The notes beneath the pieces were generated by a model, which was not told the origin of the DNA, made no database searches, and saw only the letters and a list, made by a program, of their open reading frames with translations. Below, piece by piece: positions 45,301-54,298 of a stretch of 64,000 nucleotides of DNA; position 1 is the stretch's first letter; each line of letters opens with the position of its first letter. The stretch is from Rhodopirellula baltica SH 1 (GTDB lineage Bacteria > Planctomycetota > Planctomycetia > Pirellulales > Pirellulaceae), in assembly GCF_000196115.1 (NCBI RefSeq), contig NC_005027.1, positions 2,976,001-3,040,000 of the forward strand, given 5' to 3'. Both the position numbers and the translations under genes were made by a program.

Positions 45301-45904
45301 CGTCGAGACTGAGACTAGCTTCTGCTTGCTTTTGCTGAATTTGTTCGATCGCCATGTAGCGATCCACATCAATTGCTTGAATCGTAACTTCTTGATTGGC
45401 GAGGGCTTTGAATCGCTTCTTTTCTTCCGCGATCGACAGCAACGACTTTTCATACGACGCGATTCGATTGACGGCTTCCTGTCGAGCGGTGAGAACCGCT
45501 TGCAGGCTTTTTAGCGACTCCAACAACCGATTCTTCAGCATCGGATCCATGTTCGCGTCGTTGGTGACCGACTCGATTTCCGCCGCGACGGCCTCGACGC
45601 TGTTCAGGTCGTTGGTTGCCTTTGGCTTCGCATCGGCGGTTCCACCACCGCTCGCCGCAGTTCCGGTCGCATCGTCGGCTTGAAATGGCGTGTATGCCGC
45701 GACTTGGACAATCGTTTGCGCCGGCGATCGTTGCGTCTGAGCGTTCAGCGAAGCCGGAATTGGCGAAACCGTCTGAGCAAACGAATTGCTGGCAATCGAA
45801 GCGCCAACGCAGCCGAACAGCATCAAGCTTAGCCGCGTTGAAGTCGCTGCGCGACGAGTGTTTTGTAAAGAGCCGGGACGCATGGATGGTCCGTCAAGGA
45901 GCAT
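42371..45904 (-). CDS. MscK/MscS-family mechanosensitive channel, large
   Basis: About 1178 residues. A probable signal sequence ([19 protein letters not shown]) leads a long periplasmic coiled-coil domain (about 80-550, with Lys/Glu/Gln heptads), then 10-11 membrane helices. The MscS core lies at the end: the pore helix [36 protein letters not shown], the beta domain and the vestibule with [15 protein letters not shown]. This is the layout of E. coli MscK and MscM, which release solutes upon osmotic downshift. The start is uncertain; 45904 and 45883 are the best ATGs, and the frame is open to 46003. Confidence 0.85.
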   Translation of the reverse strand: [1177 protein letters not shown]

Positions 45905-46173
45905 GGTAAATCGTCGATGCAAGATGTCGGTGATGATCATTAGGAATACAGGAAACCAAGTCGTTGAAGTGTCTCGAAAAGGCGTTGGCGACCGAAAGCC
46001 CAAACCCGGAACTGCAACTGATTACCGGTCAAATGCTCTCAACGAATTCAAGTGCAAGGCGACAGCCGGCCGCGTCAAATCGCGTGCCGTTTTGTCTTTG
46101 AAACTCAAAATTCGAGCGGCGTTCCGAGTTGTACGTTGACTTTGGCACCGCTTTTTTGGTAGCTGCATCGAAC

Positions 46174-47556
46174 ATGAACGAGACAATCCCACGCACCGCA
46201 GCCCTCCCCGCCTCATCGCGAAATTTTTTCGCGGTGCTAAGTCCGGCTAGGCGTTTGGTCAGCGGCCTCATCATTGGGTGGTTCCTGACCGGGTGGTGTG
46301 GTCCCGCAACGACCGCGACGGTCCGAGCCAACGAAGCGGCAATCAGTAGCTCTACGGATTCTTCTTCGAATTCAACCGAGAAGGATGAAGGCGAGTTTGT
46401 ATTGCTTCGAAACGATCGCGTACTCCGAGGCGATGTTCAGAGCTCAGGAGAATCCGTCATCGTGCGACGCGGTGGATCCGAAATCCGACTCCCCGCGGGA
46501 GAAGTCATCGGTTCCCGAGACAATTTGGACGCTCTTTTTGAACTTCGAGAGAAATGGCGTTCCGCCCGAACATCAACGCGACCAACCCAACGAGCATTGT
46601 CCGCGGCACGTTGGTGTGTCGACCAAGGTCTGCATCGGCAAGCGGTGGAACAGCTCATGGTCGTCTACCGCAATGACCCGCAAAACTCCGAAGCACAGCA
46701 CTTGGAATCACGACTTCGCAATCTGACGCGTCCCAGTGACCCGGAACCCAAGACGAGCGAAGTTCAGCAGGCCAGCTTTGTCGAAACCGCCAATGAAACG
46801 GAGCAAACCAACGTTGCACCCGAAAATGCCCCTTCATCAAGTGACGAACCCACGGATCACCTGCACGACGCGGTCATGAATTCCTGGTTGCTGCACGCAT
46901 TCACCGCTCGGGTACAGCCGATCCTTTTGGCAAAATGCGCTCAATGTCACGACCAAAACTCGAGCGACCTCACAAGTGACTTCGCACTGCATCGCCCGGT
47001 GCACTCCAGTCGCCCTGGTCGCCGCATCACCGAATCCAACTTACGAGCGATCTTGAGACTCTGCGAGCCAGGAAATCCTGACGCGAGCTCATTGATTCAG
47101 ATGGCCAAGTCCGATCACGGTGCGAAAGCGTCTCCTCGCAACGAATCGACCAGCCTGCCACCCGGTTCCGTATTGCTGAGAACGCTTGAAAGCTTTGTCG
47201 ACCAGCTTCCGCTTCCAAGTGAGTTGAAGGTAGTTGAGGTTGATCCGATCCTTGCCGAAACACCACGTGGAATCGACCCTAACGGGGTGGCTCAAGCGTC
47301 GTTCATCGACGAGGCAGCTGATGCTGATTTCTCGGGCGACAAGACACCATCATCCCCCCATTGGCCAGCAACAGACGCCAGCGAATCAACTCATTCGCAA
47401 ACGGCAAACCTGCGATCGAAGGACGACGACAAGCGCGATCCCGCTCGACCAAAGCGATTGCCGAAAGTGGAACAACCTCTTTCAAAGGATCTCTTCAATC
47501 GTCAAACGGAGTTGATCGAACTTTTCCGTGGAACGCTGCGTTCCACCCCAAAGTGA
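46174..47556 (+). CDS. Secreted planctomycete-type protein with one CxxCH haem motif
   Basis: A 460-residue exported protein. MNETIPRTAAL is followed by a hydrophobic stretch (RRLVSGLIIGWFLTGW), a probable signal peptide or anchor. The first part (FVLLRNDRVLRGDVQSSGESVIVRRGG) resembles an SH3-like domain, followed by a helical section (ARWCVDQGLHRQAVEQLMVVYRNDP). KCAQCHDQNSSDLTSDFALHRP has the single-haem c-type cytochrome signature found in planctomycete cytochrome-like domains. The C-terminus is low-complexity. A frame upstream to 46129 is open. Divergent from the channel gene. Function unknown. Confidence 0.6.
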   Translation: MNETIPRTAALPASSRNFFAVLSPARRLVSGLIIGWFLTGWCGPATTATVRANEAAISSSTDSSSNSTEKDEGEFVLLRNDRVLRGDVQSSGESVIVRRGGSEIRLPAGEVIGSRDNLDALFELREKWRSARTSTRPTQRALSAARWCVDQGLHRQAVEQLMVVYRNDPQNSEAQHLESRLRNLTRPSDPEPKTSEVQQASFVETANETEQTNVAPENAPSSSDEPTDHLHDAVMNSWLLHAFTARVQPILLAKCAQCHDQNSSDLTSDFALHRPVHSSRPGRRITESNLRAILRLCEPGNPDASSLIQMAKSDHGAKASPRNESTSLPPGSVLLRTLESFVDQLPLPSELKVVEVDPILAETPRGIDPNGVAQASFIDEAADADFSGDKTPSSPHWPATDASESTHSQTANLRSKDDDKRDPARPKRLPKVEQPLSKDLFNRQTELIELFRGTLRSTPK

Positions 47557-47669
47557 AGCGAGTCGTGATCTAAGAAGCATTGGATTTGCTGATTCAAAGC
47601 GAACCTCTGACATCTTGTGTTCTCTTGTTGTTCAATCAATCACAGAAAGAACTCAGGCGGACAAGTGCA

Positions 47670-49166
47670 ATGGATACGATGCACGAGATGTTGGAAATCA
47701 CTGGCCCCGCGACGGCGACTTTGCCCGTCGGCGATGGATGCTCACCCATTACCGTGATCGGCACCGATCCGATCCGACAATCGTTTGGTAGCCAAACGTT
47801 TCAACAAGCGATCAACAGTCGTTTGGCACCTGGCGTATCGCAAGTCGTGCTGAATCCAGACGCGCACGTTGGGTATGGTGCACCGGTCGGTTGCGTGATG
47901 GTTTCGCCGACGCATGTTTATCCGGGCCCCGTTGGCGTCGATATCAAATGCAGCATGAGTTTGTTGCAAACCGATTTGCCGGAAAGCGAAATTACCGATT
48001 GGAAGATGCGTCGTCGCGTGATCCAAGCGATCGCGAAACGCGTGCCTACCGGTGCCGGACGCGGGCAACGACATGTGCCCAAAAGCCGAAGCGTGGACGG
48101 GCCTCTCGGATTTCAAGTTGCAACGGAGGGAGCTTCGAAATCCGTTCTGAAAAAACTAGGCATCCCCAAGTCTTGGGCGAGCCGCTGCGAAGACGCATCG
48201 CATACCGCTCCGGACGGTTCGGTGGATACGTTGGCGGCACGGTTGGAATGGATGGGACGCGAACGAGACAAACGTGACCGCCTGGAAAGCAAGTTTCGCC
48301 AACTGGGAAGCTACGGTGGCGGCAATCATTTTGGCGAAGCCGAAATCGTGTCGCTATCAAACAAACAGTACTTCCGTTCGCTTGGCGAACAATGGGGACT
48401 GCGTGATGGTTGCGTGGCGTTTTTGTCGCACTGTGGCTCGCGTGGATTTGGCCACGATTGGGCGATGAGTCAATTCCGTGCGATGAAAACTCACTTCCAG
48501 TCCAGTGGTTTGGCGTTCCCCGCTGGTGACCCACAACTTTGCTATGCCGAAGCGGACTCGCCCGAAGGTCAGCGTTATCTCTGCGACATGGCGATGGGAG
48601 CCAATTTCGCGACGGTCAATCACTTGCTGATCAATCAGTTGGTTCTCGAGTCATTCCGCGAAGTGTTTCCCGGTATCCGGGGTGAGTTGATCTACTTCAT
48701 CAGCCACAACATTGCTCGCCAAGAACCCGTGGATGGACGCCTGCAATGGGTTCATCGAAAGGGTGCCACGCGAGCGTTACCCAAAGGACACGAACAACTG
48801 GCGGGCACCGAGTTCGAATCGACTGGCCACCCGATCCTGTTACCAGGCAATCCACGGGATGGATCAAGCATCATGGTCGCTCAACGGGGAGCGTCCGTTT
48901 CGGCTTTCAGCGTGAACCATGGTGCGGGACGACAACTCAGCCGAACCAAAGCCAAGAAGAATTTGAACCAAACAGTCATCGATCAAAACTTGCTTGATCA
49001 CGACGTCATCAGCAACTGCCGCGTTTACCCGCGGGACGAGGCTCCGGATGCATACCAGGACTTCGCCGAAGTCCTGAAAAGCGTTACCAAAGCTGGGTTG
49101 GCCGATGAGGTGGCACGGTTGAAAGCCAAGTTCGTCTTGAAAGACGGTGCCCCCGCCGACGATTGA
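47670..49166 (+). CDS. rtcB: RNA-splicing ligase RtcB
   Basis: A 498-residue RtcB, which seals 2',3'-cyclic phosphate and 5'-OH RNA ends using GTP and Mn2+. Motifs: NPDAHVGYGAPVGCV, GVDIKCSM, GGGNHFGEAE, SHCGSRGFGH, VHRKGATRALPKG, PGNPRDGSSIMV, and NHGAGRQLSR carrying the guanylated histidine. An 80-residue insertion-like stretch is not obvious; the length is normal. The ATG at 47670 is preceded by weak ribosome bases; the frame is open upstream to 47580. No rtcA, rtcR or archease partner is in the window. Confidence 0.9.
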   Translation: MDTMHEMLEITGPATATLPVGDGCSPITVIGTDPIRQSFGSQTFQQAINSRLAPGVSQVVLNPDAHVGYGAPVGCVMVSPTHVYPGPVGVDIKCSMSLLQTDLPESEITDWKMRRRVIQAIAKRVPTGAGRGQRHVPKSRSVDGPLGFQVATEGASKSVLKKLGIPKSWASRCEDASHTAPDGSVDTLAARLEWMGRERDKRDRLESKFRQLGSYGGGNHFGEAEIVSLSNKQYFRSLGEQWGLRDGCVAFLSHCGSRGFGHDWAMSQFRAMKTHFQSSGLAFPAGDPQLCYAEADSPEGQRYLCDMAMGANFATVNHLLINQLVLESFREVFPGIRGELIYFISHNIARQEPVDGRLQWVHRKGATRALPKGHEQLAGTEFESTGHPILLPGNPRDGSSIMVAQRGASVSAFSVNHGAGRQLSRTKAKKNLNQTVIDQNLLDHDVISNCRVYPRDEAPDAYQDFAEVLKSVTKAGLADEVARLKAKFVLKDGAPADD

Positions 49167-49206
49167 ATCGAGACACGGCACGTTCTCCTGAATCGTTCAT
49201 CAAGTT

Positions 49207-50163
49207 TCAAAGAGCGTTTGCGTAGGCCAGTTTGATGATGTCGTTGGTTTGCTTGCCTTGATGGCCACTGATCATCGGCGGACGTTTTTCCTGCAACGCC
49301 AGTGTGAAGTCGGCGATCAACGGCGAGTGAAAATTCTCCGCCGGCGGATGAGATTCTCGCGACACCCCCTCACCCGTGAACAACAACACCTCGTCACCGT
49401 TAAGATCTTCGATGGTCACCCTTCCATCAGTGCCGATGACTTCCAACCGATCCGGAGTATTGACGGTACCGAAATAGCATTGCAACACGCCGTGAACGCC
49501 ACCCTTGAACTGCATCAACAATGTCGCCACCTGCTCCGCTTCGAAATCAGGTGAATCGATCCGACTTGCTTGAACGGATTGGACTTCGCCAAACAAATGC
49601 AGAAACAAATCCAAGCGGTGACTGCCGATGTCCATCAAAGGTCCGCCACCTCCTTGAGCAAGCACCACTCGCCAATCATCGGCAGGAAACCGATTCGGGT
49701 TACCTGTCACACAAGCGATCGACAAGAGACGCCCCAGCGAACCGGAGTCGATCAGATTCTTGATGCGTTCGACGGCCGGATAAAACCGCCGGTAGTATGC
49801 GACTCCGAGAGTCACGCCGGAGTTCTGACATGCCTCAATCATTTGTTGACATTGCTCCGGATCGATCGCCATCGGTTTCTCGACCATGACATGCTTTCCC
49901 GCGTTGGCCGCCGCGATCGTTTGCGAGCAGTGGCAACCAACCGGAGTGGCAATGTAAACCGCGTCCACTTCCGATAGCGCGATCAACTGTTCCGCATCGG
50001 TGAATCGATGCGGAACGCCGTTCTGATCAGCGAAAAGGTTCAACTCCCGTTCACTGCGACGGCAAACTGCGACCAACTCCGAACGCGGATCGTCTTGGAT
50101 CGCGCCAGCGACTCGTTTATGAGCGATGTCGCCTGTGCCAATCAGCCCCCAACGAACAGTCAT
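49207..50163 (-). CDS. Gfo/Idh/MocA family oxidoreductase, second copy
   Basis: A 318-residue dehydrogenase. RWGLIGTGDIAHKRVAGA is the NAD(P) motif and AGKHVMVEKPMAI the catalytic-lysine segment; GGGGPLMDIGSHRLDLFLHLFG carries the substrate His/Asp. It is not closely related to the first copy at 12.4 kb, judged by length and sequence. The start codon follows a standard leader. The alkaline phosphatase gene is 125 bases upstream in the same orientation, but a hairpin lies between. Confidence 0.85.
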   Translation of the reverse strand: MTVRWGLIGTGDIAHKRVAGAIQDDPRSELVAVCRRSERELNLFADQNGVPHRFTDAEQLIALSEVDAVYIATPVGCHCSQTIAAANAGKHVMVEKPMAIDPEQCQQMIEACQNSGVTLGVAYYRRFYPAVERIKNLIDSGSLGRLLSIACVTGNPNRFPADDWRVVLAQGGGGPLMDIGSHRLDLFLHLFGEVQSVQASRIDSPDFEAEQVATLLMQFKGGVHGVLQCYFGTVNTPDRLEVIGTDGRVTIEDLNGDEVLLFTGEGVSRESHPPAENFHSPLIADFTLALQEKRPPMISGHQGKQTNDIIKLAYANAL

Positions 50164-50288
50164 TCAGATCCGCTCCATTCCTAAAATCAACGAGTGTCAT
50201 GACGCCAACGCGTTACTTGCAATCGGGATGCGTAATGGAAGATCCACAGCATCCCAGGACCAATGCTGTCCCGGGTCGACAGTTTGAA

Positions 50289-52046
50289 TCAGCGATTCGC
50301 GGCGGCGGCTTTTTGAGCAGCCTTCCCGATCGCGTCAACGTTTTCGATCACTAAGAAGTGACCATGGTCACTGGTGACGAAGACGGCGGTATCATCCCAT
50401 GCCGCATTCTCGTCGACCCAATTGACGATGGTCGCAAACGCTTTGTCGCCACTGAAGACAGCACCAATGCTGCTGTCCAAATTGTTGGCATGGTTGGCCC
50501 AATCAACATCGCCAGCTTCTACTAGCAACCAAAAATCAGATCGTTGGTCGGAACCCTTCTGCGGTGCAGACAAAAATTCCAAAGCGGACTGAGTCATGTC
50601 GGAGATCGTTGGATTCTCAATGACATCGGCGTGGGTGTAGCGTTCCGTGCCTTTGACATCAAAGGTCGGGTTGAAGTTTCCATCGGCGGTTTGAAAAGGC
50701 ATGTGGCCGCCCTTGGTACCGAAGAAACCTACCAACCGTGCGTTTTCTTGAATGGCTTTTTTAGTTGCCTCCTTCAACACTTCCGCACCGGGTCGTTCTT
50801 TGGTTCGTTCCACGACGAGGTATGAGTTCGGCTCGCCTGCTTCGTACTTTTCCTTCAGAGCGTCGCGATCCGATTCATGGAAATACTTGTTGCCTTCCAT
50901 GAAGTTCTCGCCTTGTGATTTGTCCGCACCGGTGCCTTCTCCCCAACCGCCTCCGATCAAAAGGTCCAATCCGGGCAGTGGATCTTGGCGGTGTGAAGAC
51001 GACGGCAACCCAACCAAATCGCGAGTGATGTCTTGGTAGTCCTGACGCACGACATTGTTTGCATAGGACGCCGCGGGTGTTGCGTGGCTGACAGGGACAC
51101 TGGTCACGGTTCCAACTTTGAAACCATCCTTTTGCAAGGTCCGCGCGATGGGAATCGCATGCGATCCATCGGGCATCACATTGATCGAACCGTTGTAAGT
51201 CTTGACTCCCGACATCAGGCTGGTTGCCGTCGCAGCGGAATCAGCAACCGTGTGCGGGACCAATCGGTCTTGCCCGATCACATAATCACGGCGTGACTGT
51301 TCATGCCAAGGTGCTCGTCCACCATGATCAGGTGAGTATCCGCCCGTGGACTCTTTGCTGGGTGCTGTGACAGTTTGAGAGTTCACGTCAAGTTTTGCGC
51401 CGGACGAAAACGGTGTCGTGACCAAGAATGTGAAGTCCGTTTTGGTTCCCCGATAGTCTTGGAAAAGCAGCCCCGTTCCACGACCACTGTCATAGCGATT
51501 GCTTTGGTTGTGATACAGCGCCGCCGCACGAGTGGTCGGCCAATCCATCCCGTCATAAACCATCAAGATGACGTGTCGCTTGCCCGCCTTCACCGCAGCC
51601 ATCTGCAAGTCATAAACGTCAATTTGATCGTGATAATTCGCGTTTGGATTGAATGACTTTTCATCCACGCGTCCGAAGTGTTCCTTCAGTCGTTCCGGAT
51701 CGCCATACAGGCTGCCTTTTTCACGCAAGTCGTTCAGCGTGTAGCCAAACGTGTACAGCGGTACCAGTCGATTGCTGTGATTGGTCCATGTGCTGTACTT
51801 CTTTGGGTTGCTGCCCCAATGCCCCCACGGGGCGGATTGTTCTTTGATCGCGTTGGATTGCATCTCACGCATCGGATCAATCACCAGTTCACCGGACTCG
51901 GTCGTACCTGGTGCTCTCGCATCGTCGATGTCGACCAAACTCTTGGCTTTCTCGAGAAGCTTCCCAACGGTTTCCTCACCGGTAGCGGGCACAGCGGAAA
52001 AAGAAACGAGCAAACAAGCAGCGAACTGCAATCGCAACGAGATCAT
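50289..52046 (-). CDS. Exported alkaline phosphatase, PhoA superfamily
   Basis: The likely signal peptide is SLRLQFAACLLVSFSAVPATG. The phosphomonoesterase core has MVYDGMDW (metal Asp), DSAATATSLMSG (nucleophile Ser in the Ser/Thr-rich helix), WLLVEAGDVDWANHANN and FVTSDHGH (Zn-binding residues). An inserted region of about 80 residues (about 340-420) follows the nucleophile. It acts in the periplasm on phosphate esters. The frame extends back to 52175, with ATGs at 52094 and 52091; 52046 gives a classical signal peptide. Confidence 0.85.
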   Translation of the reverse strand: MISLRLQFAACLLVSFSAVPATGEETVGKLLEKAKSLVDIDDARAPGTTESGELVIDPMREMQSNAIKEQSAPWGHWGSNPKKYSTWTNHSNRLVPLYTFGYTLNDLREKGSLYGDPERLKEHFGRVDEKSFNPNANYHDQIDVYDLQMAAVKAGKRHVILMVYDGMDWPTTRAAALYHNQSNRYDSGRGTGLLFQDYRGTKTDFTFLVTTPFSSGAKLDVNSQTVTAPSKESTGGYSPDHGGRAPWHEQSRRDYVIGQDRLVPHTVADSAATATSLMSGVKTYNGSINVMPDGSHAIPIARTLQKDGFKVGTVTSVPVSHATPAASYANNVVRQDYQDITRDLVGLPSSSHRQDPLPGLDLLIGGGWGEGTGADKSQGENFMEGNKYFHESDRDALKEKYEAGEPNSYLVVERTKERPGAEVLKEATKKAIQENARLVGFFGTKGGHMPFQTADGNFNPTFDVKGTERYTHADVIENPTISDMTQSALEFLSAPQKGSDQRSDFWLLVEAGDVDWANHANNLDSSIGAVFSGDKAFATIVNWVDENAAWDDTAVFVTSDHGHFLVIENVDAIGKAAQKAAAANR

Positions 52047-52409
52047 TGATTTACGGTTTAGTGGAGGCGGGACAAAAGCATTGAGTGACATCATGTCTTC
52101 AAAATACCACTCGTCAAACGGGGCAATGATGAAGATCGTAGTAAGAACCGACTCAGAAGTGTCCTCAAAATTCAACCGAAGTGCTGTAACCGATGCCGGC
52201 GTCTACCTGAGTTGGCGCCGCACGTGAGTTAAACGGCGACGATTAGAGGAACTCTGATCCTCGACAGCCAGCAATGAGGTGACATTCTACGCCACCCCCC
52301 TGGCAAAATTCCTTGACGACCGGTTCAGGCAATCGTACTCTCACTGTCACTGCTCCAGACATGATCTGGCAGAAAACGGGCCATCAAAGCATGGAGGAAT
52401 TGCATTTGT
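52047..52409. other. Divergent intergenic region before the CheY-like operon
   Basis: The part next to the alkaline phosphatase (52047-52175) is the open N-terminal extension of that frame. Beyond it is a non-coding divergent region with one candidate plus-strand promoter (52313-52341). Nothing else was seen. Confidence 0.45.
52313..52341 (+). promoter_or_regulatory. Possible sigma-70 promoter
   Basis: TTGACG at 52313-52318 and TACTCT at 52336-52341 with a 17-base spacer, 69 bases before the start at 52410. The -10 box is a weak match. Confidence 0.4.
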
Positions 52410-52973
52410 ATGACGAGCGCAAGACCCAATCTTCAACGGAACGCATCAATGGGTGCACCTGACGCTTTGGTCCGCGATGGTGAAAACGCCTCGCAAACGA
52501 TCTTGATCAACGCAGCCTTTCTGCAGGAGATCAAAGATAGCAACCCGAACCTTTGGCACGCCGCCAGCGAATTGAGGGCGATGTGCGAGAGCGACGAGTG
52601 GGATGCCGAGACGACCACCCGAGATCACATCAAACAATTCGTTCGCGCACTTGGTGAGCTGCGAGATCTGATCTCACTGCAATTTGGTTTGGAAGAGTCA
52701 TACGGGTATCTGCATGCCTCGGGACCGCCCCCCCAATTGGCACCATTGCAACCAGATTTCGAGGACGTGCAAAAACAGCTGCGTCAGGCACTCGAACAGC
52801 ACTGCAGGCTGTATCTGGACCTTTGTGACCTCGTCGAGCAGTCCGAGGAATTACAATATCGTGGATGCGATCGTTCCGCTTTGCTGGCTTTCGCCGAACA
52901 AGTTGCCCAATTCTCTCGTGAGATGACCCGACATGAACGTCTCGAAGCCGAACTGATCGAAAGGGAGTTGTAG
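52410..52973 (+). CDS. Helical protein, partner of the CheY-like gene
   Basis: A 187-residue acidic all-helical protein. Its C-terminal FSREMTRHERLEAELIE and central LISLQFGLEESYGYL and QHCRLYLDLC segments resemble the helical pattern of hemerythrin-type bundles, but the iron-binding histidines are mostly missing. It stops one base before the start of the receiver gene, so the two are surely co-translated. It may act as a signal input or phosphotransfer partner; that is inference. Confidence 0.5.
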   Translation: MTSARPNLQRNASMGAPDALVRDGENASQTILINAAFLQEIKDSNPNLWHAASELRAMCESDEWDAETTTRDHIKQFVRALGELRDLISLQFGLEESYGYLHASGPPPQLAPLQPDFEDVQKQLRQALEQHCRLYLDLCDLVEQSEELQYRGCDRSALLAFAEQVAQFSREMTRHERLEAELIEREL

Positions 52974-52974
52974 A

Positions 52975-53472
52975 ATGCTAGGTGATTCACGCACCAAACC
53001 AATGGAAATTCTGTTGGTGGAAGATGGCTTGGTCGACGCGAGAGTGACAATTCATGCTCTTCGACGCAGCGGCTTGCATCACCGACTGACGCTGGTTCGC
53101 AGCGTTCACGAAGCAATTCTCTTTATGAAACGGACAGGCATCTTTGCGCGAGCCCCGCGTTTGGACCTTTTGCTGCTGGACATGATTCTGCCTGATGGCA
53201 CCGGAATCGATGTCCTAGAAGAAATGAGCGAACTGCAACCCGATTCGTCTCGCGTCACGACCGTGGTCCTAACCGCCTGCGAAGATGCATCCTATCGAAC
53301 GCGTTGTGATGAGTTGGGAGTGTACGACTACATTCAAAAACCAGTCAGCGAAGATGAGTTTTTGCGAGTCGTTCGTGATCACAAGAAATTGATGATTCAC
53401 TTGCAGCAGGCTGCCGTGTCCGCCGCGGCAGGCAATCACAGCCCTTCGCCATCTGGATCGCTGCGAGCCTAA
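52975..53472 (+). CDS. CheY-like response regulator receiver protein
   Basis: A 165-residue single receiver domain: ILLVEDGLVDARVT (acidic pocket), LLLLDMILPDGTGIDVLEEM with the phospho-Asp, VVLTACEDA (Thr switch) and YIQKPVSEDEF (Lys). It has no output domain, so it works through a partner such as a histidine kinase or the preceding gene. It starts one base after the stop of the upstream gene. The Asp-Gly-Leu in place of Asp-Asp is slightly unusual. Convergent with the GNAT-like gene (4 bp overlap). Confidence 0.8.
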   Translation: MLGDSRTKPMEILLVEDGLVDARVTIHALRRSGLHHRLTLVRSVHEAILFMKRTGIFARAPRLDLLLLDMILPDGTGIDVLEEMSELQPDSSRVTTVVLTACEDASYRTRCDELGVYDYIQKPVSEDEFLRVVRDHKKLMIHLQQAAVSAAAGNHSPSPSGSLRA

Positions 53473-54296
53473 TCGGAATTCGCGGTCGAATCTTTCTGAC
53501 TGGTTATAGGCTCGACCGTCATGCGTAGGGGCGAATCGCCTCCACGCCACGTCCACTTGGGACGCATCGTCATTGCAATGTCAGCAGATGATCGACCACG
53601 CCAAGCAACGGCAAGGGGCCCTACCCGGACCATATGAATCCGCCCGGCGGACGAATTATTGAAAACAGCGTGGGCTCGAACACTTCGGTGGTTCGCTGGA
53701 TTGATCGCCGCCCAGACTTGCGTGACTTCACCAGCCTCCGCTCCGCGACCATTCGATGGATCAGACGAAGTTTCTGCCCACAACAACTTCCGAAGCAATA
53801 CCGAGTAGGCACCGCGATTTCGTTCCTCCGGTATCATCCTGGCAGCAAAGAGCCAGCGTTGGTGCTCGGCCAAATCGATCTGCAAATGAAGATCTCGCTC
53901 GGTGAAGGATCGGGTCGCGATCCAAACACCACCGACAATCTGAGCGGCCGACTCGTTTTGATTTTCCGATTGAGAACTTCTTTCCGTCGATCGCATGCGG
54001 AAGACGGCGTAGGCGGTTTCGGTCGGTTCGTTTGCTGCTACGTCTTTGGATTGCGTTGACCATTGCGGTGACGAATCCCCGCTGTACAGCGTCGCCATCT
54101 GGACGTGTTCTAGCTCTTCGGCCGATACAACTTTGCGAGCTTGATAGGCATCGGTCGCGTTTCGATCGTTTGATTCACCTTCGGCCGATGACGGTCCCAG
54201 CCTCACGATTTCCATGCACCGGTACCGAAAGCACCACGCTGGAACCACGCGGCACCACAAGATGCCGAGCGTGTACTGCAGGCCTCGACCTGTCAT
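53469..54296 (-). CDS. GNAT-like acetyltransferase (weak)
   Basis: A 275-residue protein. A segment with RNRGAYSVLLRKLLWAE and AINPANHRSVRAH looks like the acetyl-CoA loop and strand of the GNAT fold, but conservation is weak. The first 27 residues may be a leader, with ATG at 54215 a possible true start. It lies two bases after the protease gene's stop, probably in one operon, and its stop overlaps the receiver gene's stop on the other strand by four bases. Confidence 0.45.
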   Translation of the reverse strand: MTGRGLQYTLGILWCRVVPAWCFRYRCMEIVRLGPSSAEGESNDRNATDAYQARKVVSAEELEHVQMATLYSGDSSPQWSTQSKDVAANEPTETAYAVFRMRSTERSSQSENQNESAAQIVGGVWIATRSFTERDLHLQIDLAEHQRWLFAARMIPEERNRGAYSVLLRKLLWAETSSDPSNGRGAEAGEVTQVWAAINPANHRSVRAHAVFNNSSAGRIHMVRVGPLAVAWRGRSSADIAMTMRPKWTWRGGDSPLRMTVEPITSQKDSTANSD

Positions 54297-54298
54297 GA

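Noticed and set aside
50251-50274. Imperfect CCCAGGAC/GTCCCGGG stem between alkaline phosphatase and the oxidoreductase
   Set aside because: One mismatch and no T run; may be a weak terminator but not reliable.
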